The position numbers were made by a program, and so were the translations under genes. The notes below the pieces were generated by a model. The model had not been told where the DNA came from. It searched no databases and worked only from the letters and a program-made list of their open reading frames with translations. Of a stretch of DNA of 64,000 nucleotides, positions 58,521-64,000 are shown in pieces (within the stretch, counting starts at the first letter, position 1; every line of letters starts with the position of its first letter). Source of the DNA: Lingula anatina (taxonomy: Eukaryota > Brachiopoda > Lingulata > Lingulida > Lingulidae); contig NW_019774258.1 in the NCBI RefSeq assembly GCF_001039355.2, forward strand, positions 195,333-259,332. Reading direction: 5' to 3'.

Positions 58521-61500
58521 ATGTAGGAGCAGCAGCAGCCGCCGCCTTGAACTTTCCATTCCACAGGTCAGATGTCTTTAGTTGACTGGATAAAGAGATT
58601 TGTAAACTGAACACTTTTGGCTTCATATTTTATATGCATAACGCAAGACTAGTATAAAAATTTGGAATGGATGAATGAACAGTTTTCTCATTTGCTTTGC
58701 AATAAAAAGCAAATTTCCCGAAGATTGGTGATTGACATATGAATAATATATATAATGTATTGTAATCTTAGGCTGAGCCAAGAAGGAAGCTCAGCAGTGT
58801 GTTTGGCACTCTGCCAGAGTTTGCCTACGACATGAGCCTGGAGCCCAAAATGAGGGCCAAACTGATTGAGAAGGAATTGATAGAGCAAGCCAAAGTGGTG
58901 GAAGATCTCAAGTAAGTGTTTGATTTGTTTTCCCACATTTTTACATTTTTGACTTGCAGTGACTGTCAGTGGATGATTTTCTGACTTCAATGATGTTGTT
59001 TCCAAATATTTCAGCAATTTTTCCTCCATACAACTCTGTACCAGTCAAGTATCATCTTTCTAACAACTTTTAAGCAAATATTTCAACTTTTTACCATTTT
59101 TTATCATCTTTCTACCAAATTTTAATCCAATATTTCCACTTTTTCCTCCAGACAACTCGGAGCCAGTCGGATGACGGTGGAACAAGAGGAGCAGAAGATG
59201 CATGAGCTGGAGGCCGCTCTGTTCCATGACTTTAGGAGAGACGTTATTCAGAAACTGAGGAAACAAAGTGTCAGGGTGAGAAAAGAGAGACAAAGGTCTT
59301 CTGAATTAATCCAAATTACCATATTGTGTGTTTTTAGACTTTTTTTAAAAGTTCCACTTTCATCTTGGAGAAAGGAAACAATTTTGGGTTTCAGTTTTGA
59401 GACATTTCTGCTGCAATCTACAGTGTGCTGCATATGTTTTCTGAATGTGATGAATGCAATTGTAATTTGCATAAGACGCATGTGCACATACACACAAACT
59501 GCCTGTTACGCATTACTCATTAAGATCAAAATGATGTAATAATATTTATTTATTTACTTATTTATTTACTTATTTATTTATTTATTTATTTATTCTATAG
59601 GCTACTGCTCTGAAGGACAAACTTGGTCTTGGCTACAAGTCCACACACACGCGTTCCAAGTCTGTGGCCGCTCCCACCTATAGACGTAAGACCGTCGACC
59701 AGGATCAGCTTGCGGCTTACAACGAGGAGTTATTTGGGTCGGGTCACACACGGAGAATGTCACTAGAGGGCATGGACCTGCATAAAGTGACATTTGGTGA
59801 GACGGGGTGAGTACTGTACTCTCATAGAGAGTTGGAATGACTGTACTTTGTGTGTATTTAGGAAAAAACATCCCCCTTTTTATATCAAGCTGCACAGTTT
59901 TCTGATGTCCACCACTTTGAGAAATTGACACAGGGTGTCTGCACAAACTTATAGCTAACATCTGCATCTATTGTTGCTGTGGCAGACCTCTTGAACATCA
60001 GTGTTCAAGAAAACCAAGTTACTCATTATTCCCAAACTAACAGAAATGACTCTCACATCTAAAATGCATCTCATATTAAAAAAAAAAACAGCCTGATTAT
60101 ATCATTTTCTCACTTTAATTTCATTGCATTTTGAATTAAAAAGCCAGCCTGATTGGATTATTTTTCTTAATTTTTTTTTAATCCACCGCAGGACTCCCAC
60201 CACAGACACCAGTGACTTCCTGTCCACTACGGTAGATGACCCCTCAGGCTTCCAACTGTCCTACAGAGAGGAGGACGAAGAAGAAGAGGAGGAGGACGAG
60301 GGGGATGGTGGCATGCCTTCACGCCCCAGACGGAAGCAGCTGTCTCTCCACGAGGTGTTTCACTCCAGCTCAGAGGAAGATATTGAAGATGCGTATCTAA
60401 GACAGGCTGCACAGGCACATAGGTAATACTGTATAGTACTGTACAATGCATTTTAAGAGATACAGTACAATGTGCTGAGTTGTAGTAATGTCACAGAGGT
60501 CCACTATCCAGCATAGTCAAAAAATAACACTGGGAAAACAAACATTTTTCATCAAACATCTTATTTCCCTAATCAGGAACCGTCGTGACATTGAAGATGG
60601 TCTTGACCGCCACACGGGCTCCACCCCCAGTATGGTCAGCACAGGGTCCCAGAAAGCCAACATGGCCGCACAGCCCAACATTGACTTTGAGTGTGACATC
60701 AAGGTGGAGATAGACAGTGGACAGTGTGTGCTCCACCCCAAGGAGAAGAAAGAGGAGGAGATGGAGGGGTTCTCTGGGAAAAAGTAGGTCATTATTTCAT
60801 GGTGAAGTTTTCACAATATAAGAATTTCAGTAATTGATGTGGGTGGTTCTCATGGAAAAAAATAGGTCAGCCATTGATTGAAGGTTTGTTAGGGGAAGAA
60901 AAAGCCTTTTAATGGAAGGATTCTCTTGAAAGTAGTAGGGATCCTAAGAAAAAAGGAGATCAAGATTCAGAAGTCTATGTTTCTTGCAGAGTTTTCTTTC
61001 CAGGTTTTTGGGGTATAACCAACAGGTAGAATAATAGAATCTATTATTTTCACATTAACTTCAGGACTAAAGCCATGAGGACAGCGTCAGTCCCAGACAG
61101 TGTCTCTCCTCTGCCTAAGAAGAAGACATTAAGGAAACAGGAGACAGTCCCCCAGGCCATGCTATCACAGGGCAGACTGCGTCAACTGACAGGAACACAG
61201 AGCCAAACTGATCTCACGCTCTTCTTCCTGCCAGGAGTTAATGTGAAGGTGGGGGATTGAGTTTTGTAATGGATTTTTTTCATTTTTTTGAAATTAGAAT
61301 TTTTATTTTGACCCTCCACAGCGATATCTACCAAGGTAGCTCAATTTCTCCTTATTTATTTATTTATTTTTCAATCACCACCAAAATCTAAGTGATTTTA
61401 AATTACCAGATTTTGGACCTATTCAGAAAATTTAACTTAAGTGCACCAACATCTTCTAAAATTAGACTTAACTAACAAAAGCAAAAACACACCCTCCTAG

Positions 61501-62159
61501 ACATAGATAATATTTCTCATATTTTCCTCTCCAGGTCCACTACAACTCTAAGACCAGTACCACCGAGACCCCGACCAGCTCCCTGAAGACTGGACTGGAT
61601 CCTGCTGAGGTGTTTAAGGAGGCTGCTGACTCCTCTGTGACTGTGGTGAAGAGAAGTAATGTAAAGAAAGCAAATCTGTATGCCTGGATATCTCTGGAGA
61701 AACTGTCTGAGGTAATGACATGACTGGTTATTTATAACATGAAGATACATGTTCTTGGACTTACAAAGCATACTTAAATTGTACATAGCATACTTTAATT
61801 GCTTTTAGTCAGTAAACATATATGATCATTGATCTAGCAAAACAAGCCATTGCTTTGAATCAAGTTTACCTCTACTTTTAAGTAACTGCGTTGATTTTTA
61901 AAAAGAGTAAATAAAAAGAGAAAAAAAAATTATAAATCTAGGTGTACATCTCGTTTAAATATTTTTATCTTTCTTACTGTCTTTTAGCTTATTCCTCAGT
62001 TATGTATTTCTGTTTCTAGGAGATGATAATAGGTCCATCTCTACTGGACTTCCTGGAGCAGGCTTTGGAGTCTATCCCAATCCAGTCTCATCCCTCTACT
62101 CAGACTAGGACTACCAAAGGTAATACAGATCTGCTTTTTTCCTCCTCTCTCCCCCCTAT

Positions 62160-62214
<55 letters not shown>

Positions 62215-64000
62215 TTTTTGACAAATATATTACAAATTTGTTTCATGCATTCTTATTATATTCAAAGCTTTGGCTGTACTAAGTAAAAAAATATAAAATA
62301 ATGAAAAATAACTTGAAATGTTAAAAAGATGGAGACTGCTAATTTATCCTCTTCACCTTTGGTGTTCCAGATGACTTTATGGGCAGTATCCTGACCCTTG
62401 ACCTTGACTCCTCTGCAGCCTCAGTTTCACCTGTCGCTGCTAGCTCCTTCCCAGTGGATGTTATAGTCTATGTCAGGGTGCAGCCCTCTGCAATTAGGTA
62501 GGCTACAACACAGGGGATTGCTACAGATATTGAGACTGGAAAATTATTGATTCTGGAAATATAGATAACTACAACAAAAATGTTCATCTATAAATGTACC
62601 ATGGTACAATGGCAAAATTCTAGAATTTGGGGCTTAAGATAACTGTCAGTGAATATGTCTAAGAAATTTCAAATAGCAAATTTTTAGGTTCAAGGAGTGA
62701 AAATTACTGTCAGTAATCTTAGGTTTGGATTATAACTAACAGAAATTTCATTATAACTTGCCAAGATTTAGGGCTTTCATTTTTTGTCTGATGTTTCTTT
62801 TTATGACACCCCTTGTTGAATTGTTTCACTTGTAGTGTTGTCTTCATTCCAGGTTCAACTGTCTCCCAGTCTCCAAAGTAGAATGTCTCCTGCAGCTGCC
62901 GTCTCTGGACTTAGTGTTCTCCACAAAGAGGACTGACGTAGAAGGAAATATGATCACTGAGGGAACGCCACCCTCCAAACACAAAGTTACAAGTACGTAC
63001 CTCACAATTCCAATTTCAGTTTCCATGAGTATTTTCTGGACTTGGTCTTATAACAAAGTCATTTCATGGCTTATTTCTTCATGGACGCAGTTTTGCTTTG
63101 AATATTGATGAAAATTAAATTAAAATTAACATGTATATATTGAGTACTGTATTGCTTTTCTTCATATTTTCACCCACCAGCTCTCCTGGCGGAGGAGAGA
63201 AGATCCAGCAGTAGTAGCGGATCTCGTAGTCGTAACAGCAGTGGTAACAAGTTGAGGCTGGGCAGTACGTCCTCAGAGCTGACCTCTAGTGGCGGTCTCA
63301 GTGTTACTGGCTGTCTCTCTGACTTCTCCTTCTACATATTCCATCCCTATGGTGGTGCACAGAAGAAACCAGCTTCATTGCATGCTTTCAGTGGTGAGTT
63401 CTTAAAAGTCAAAGTTCCTATTGAGTTAGAATAACTTTTCATTACCACCTAGTAAATTACCTTACGATTATTTTAATGAAATTCTCTGTTTCTTCCATTA
63501 TAATTTTTTAGGAGAGAAATGTGAGTAAAACAGCATAAAGTAAATAAAAATCTTTTCTTTATTTTTCTTTATTTCTTCACACTTTCACAGGAGGGTCAGG
63601 CACTAGCATCGGCGCATCCCGTCCTGAAAGCAGAGGAAAAGACTCCCTCAGCCTCAATGTGGAGTTTGTCAAAGTGAACATCTCGCGGACACGGAAGGGT
63701 CTGGTAGTGGGCGCCACCTCCTCTGACCCCAGTCTCAGCAGTAGTTTTACCCCAGGGAGGCTGACTAATGACCTGGGGGGCAAACCACAGAATGCCGTCA
63801 GGTTCTCTTGTAAGCAGTTTGGATAATTTTTCAGAATATTTGCTTATATATTTTCTGTCACACTATTTACTTATATTTACACAAGAAAGTGAAAGTGCAT
63901 TCAGCTGTTTACACTTTTCAGTGGTATTTTAGTGATAAATGGATTTTTTTTCTATAAAGTCATTAATTGAGGAATTATAAAAGAACCTTAAATGTCTTGG
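35375..64000 (+). CDS. BLTP1: Bridge-like lipid transfer protein 1, 5' part
   Basis: Orthologue of human BLTP1/KIAA1109, Drosophila tweek, C. elegans lpd-3 and yeast Csf1: giant ER-anchored rods of repeating beta-groove modules that carry phospholipids to contact sites. I traced 52 in-phase GT-AG exons (13,183 coding bases, about 4,394 residues) collinear with human (5,005 residues); the last 600-700 residues lie beyond the right edge. The start ATG at 35375 has A at -3 and G at +4 and precedes a conserved membrane segment. Three very long exons (20, 23, 25) carry disordered insertions. Exon lists are given in the segment entries. Mutations in the human gene cause Alkuraya-Kucinskas syndrome; tweek mutants have impaired synaptic vesicle endocytosis and altered PI(4,5)P2. 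Confidence 0.96.
36035..44571 (+). CDS. BLTP1: BLTP1 exons 2-19: N-terminal lipid-groove region
   Basis: Exons: 36035-36178, 36530-36698, 36986-37058, 37362-37552, 38041-38120, 38421-38586, 38979-39135, 39366-39536, 39822-39939, 40507-40662, 40890-40987, 41272-41438, 41738-42026, 42289-42477, 42840-42977, 43203-43379, 43558-43803, 44181-44571. Residues 74-1113. Family landmarks are continuous: GSFSFSVLSGK, TDGWVIFRWW, TTKPSSTPFDKFMHI, MGEGFVVLQSNDVD, LWKFFYPPDYQDL, NEYNWIDCSSAQQEN, ENYFGED, LQMRGHAMFSHEGLPL, LEYAWLIEV and CGCVGGCKFFG. Exon 8 uses a weak donor (AAG|GTCATA). Introns longer than 300 bases hold AT-rich sequence; intron 5 has a palindromic element, intron 7 has C/CA and TG tracts, and intron 10 a partial copy of exon 10. 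Confidence 0.94.
37637..37835. mobile_element. Palindromic element in BLTP1 intron 5, probable MITE
   Basis: Two imperfect inverted arms of about 95 bases meet at a perfect TAATTAATTA centre (near 37735-37744). Arms share motifs such as AGCAGCTTAGAT/ATCTAAGCCGCT, GCCTACTGAAGCTGCTA/TAGCAGCTTCTGTAGG and the outer GGATCGATC/GATGGATCAATCC. No coding capacity. Outer limits and target duplication are unclear; the superfamily is not assigned. Confidence 0.6.
38684..38905. repeat. C/CA tract and TG-rich tract in BLTP1 intron 7
   Basis: Sixteen C then about ten CA (38684-38719), and a TG/CG-rich tract at 38851-38905. The CA and TG tracts are complementary and could pair in the intron RNA. Confidence 0.7.
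39876..40064. repeat. Tandem duplication of the BLTP1 exon 10 3' end
   Basis: A 95-base unit containing the last 64 bases of exon 10, its donor and about 30 bases of intron is repeated once directly downstream (second copy from 39971). Only a few substitutions are seen, including one silent (AAG to AAA) and one Val to Ala, so the duplication is recent. Confidence 0.88.
44901..46661 (+). CDS. BLTP1: BLTP1 exon 20: long disordered insertion
   Basis: 1,761 bases, residues 1114-1700. It opens with conserved-looking GMTFFHLHTKGKRN, then a long Ser/Thr/Asp/Glu-rich stretch. Within it are repeats of KDT-x-S-x-x-SLAGS (45370-45670), an acidic run (DDDDDEDDN near 46035), a Ser run near 46230 and PRGSP/RQRLSPRG-type sites. 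Near the end a conserved block (SCYSSHLTQWK) matches the family. The human protein also has low complexity here, with no close sequence match. Confidence 0.9.
46820..49345 (+). CDS. BLTP1: BLTP1 exons 21-24
   Basis: Exons 46820-46934, 47155-47380, 47791-48851 and 49165-49345; residues 1701-2228. Landmarks: TAVIKLQGSVDLLVTPLLLEA, RYVEAITPTLALLHPSAILD, GFIMVEFGLDNICLKAL, WFSFAAPPPMPNKGK and DWNFLSTATPAINAWLSPSD, all aligned with human BLTP1. The second half of exon 23 is a Ser-rich insertion. Introns of 220-410 bases show nothing else. Confidence 0.93.
49633..51913 (+). CDS. BLTP1: BLTP1 exon 25: largest exon of the gene
   Basis: 2,281 bases, residues 2229-2988, open throughout. Begins SKYKKITSFSRAVQEDPSCQ (family block), continues through a long disordered segment with Gln/His runs (near 50310-50360) and Lys/Ser patches, then conserved LADAQALFKPLLESMW and TDSVKQHVDMAVVRLVHQVV, and ends with CWRTLYHLLDLYSRMPE before a polar tail. 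Donor ACCA|GTAAGT, phase 1. The preceding intron has only AT-rich sequence. Confidence 0.93.
52237..58470 (+). CDS. BLTP1: BLTP1 exons 26-40: central groove region
   Basis: Exons: 52237-52386, 52680-52773, 53082-53294, 53485-53671, 53926-54015, 54322-54564, 54758-54892, 55139-55247, 55765-55835, 56301-56384, 56583-56753, 56986-57129, 57393-57519, 57870-58016, 58286-58470. Residues 2989-3705. Landmarks: ADLLNHLVF-type block as TTDLLNHLVFAQKVFMK, EINEVLQKVSGGDE, RTRIGLRNALQ, YVQPSAFDKAVLVWLNYKNA, LGTLFLQLTVDSLGICLPI, MNACVVPEGTYEVCS and KGIDVHLDTSIGKKLSALG. The family resemblance is strongest in this part. Exons 35 and 36 have partial tandem copies just downstream; exon 37 has a microsatellite at its acceptor and exon 40 one at its donor. 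The 54130-54300 stretch of intron 30 is GC-richer and may be an old repeat. Confidence 0.95.
56355..56450. repeat. Partial tandem copy of BLTP1 exon 35 3' end
   Basis: ACCAGGATTGGGCTCAGAAATG at the exon end recurs 58 bases downstream, followed by a diverged version of the exon end and intron start. Confidence 0.8.
56694..56875. repeat. Tandem copies of BLTP1 exon 36 3' end
   Basis: An 83-base unit (last 60 bases of exon 36 including LNYKNAYEYWHEQRMALNKE, donor and about 23 intron bases) occurs at 56694 and 56777, and a third copy begins at 56860. The second copy has Glu to Lys and silent changes. Confidence 0.88.
56917..56981. repeat. (TTA)n at the BLTP1 exon 37 acceptor
   Basis: About 21 TTA units that run to within 5 bases of the exon 37 start and replace the usual pyrimidine tract (TTATTCCAG|GTCCTG). 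Confidence 0.93.
58470..58522. repeat. (GT)n(GCGT)n at the BLTP1 exon 40 donor
   Basis: Directly after exon 40 the donor reads GTAGTGTGTGTG and passes into about seven GCGT units. Many GT steps follow the true splice site. Confidence 0.9.
58772..63809 (+). CDS. BLTP1: BLTP1 exons 41-52
   Basis: Exons: 58772-58911, 59152-59275, 59601-59806, 60192-60422, 60577-60783, 61065-61248, 61535-61711, 62020-62119, 62371-62497, 62853-62992, 63181-63393, 63591-63809. Residues 3706-4394. Landmarks: QAKVVEDLKQLGAS, RATALKDKLGLGYK, an acidic run (EEDEEEEEEDEGDGG), NIDFECDIKVEIDSGQCVLHP, TDLTLFFLPGVNVKVHYNSK, LYAWISLEKLSEEM, FPVDVIVYVRVQPSAIRFNC, SDFSFYIFHPYGG and DSLSLNVEFVKVNISR. These match human BLTP1 in order. 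Exon 52 ends in phase 1 (TCTT|GTAAGC); the remaining exons are outside the window. Confidence 0.94.
59544..59594. repeat. (TTTA)n before the BLTP1 exon 43 acceptor
   Basis: About 12 imperfect TTTA units ending 6 bases before exon 43 (TTCTATAG|GCTACT), so the repeat supplies the pyrimidine tract. Confidence 0.9.
62157..62218. repeat. (TTTA)n in BLTP1 intron 48
   Basis: About 15 TTTA units 38 bases downstream of the exon 48 donor and far from the next acceptor. Confidence 0.93.
63810..64000 (+). other. Start of BLTP1 intron 52
   Basis: AT-rich intron sequence to the end of the window; no further exon seen. Confidence 0.75.

Overview
The window is animal nuclear DNA: AT-rich, with GT-AG introns, many simple repeats and a 694-base run of N. 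It holds two conserved animal genes arranged head to head. Composition, short introns, MITE-like elements and minisatellites would fit a mollusc such as a bivalve, but nothing here proves the taxon.

Layout. Positions 1 to about 16.1 kb hold no gene I can support: microsatellites, the assembly gap (13133-13826) and one weak orphan exon candidate (2220-2402). From 34772 down to 16930, on the minus strand, lies a complete myotubularin gene (MTMR2/MTM1 type; 17 exons in the spliced message, 639 residues). Two things in it are unusual. Exon 10 exists in two tandem 92-base versions that must be used mutually exclusively. Intron 2 carries a large same-strand C2H2 zinc-finger exon (29064-31591) with a 3' splice site in phase with myotubularin exon 2, so the locus could make either a phosphatase or a 931-residue zinc-finger protein sharing its first 89 residues. 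From 35375 to the right edge, on the plus strand, runs the bridge-like lipid transfer protein gene BLTP1 (KIAA1109, tweek). I traced 52 exons covering about 4,394 residues; the 3' end lies outside the window.

The two genes start 602 bases apart, so they probably share a bidirectional promoter. One product dephosphorylates PI3P and PI(3,5)P2 on endosomes. The other moves phospholipids between membranes and affects phosphoinositide supply and endocytosis. Shared control would therefore make functional sense, but this is inference.

Exon edges at this locus are repeatedly caught in small tandem duplications: myotubularin exons 3 and 14, and BLTP1 exons 10, 35 and 36. Several BLTP1 splice sites abut long microsatellites. 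Three inverted-repeat elements sit in introns. All exon calls come from reading homology to known families, reading-frame phase and splice consensus by eye; no alignment or transcript data were available.
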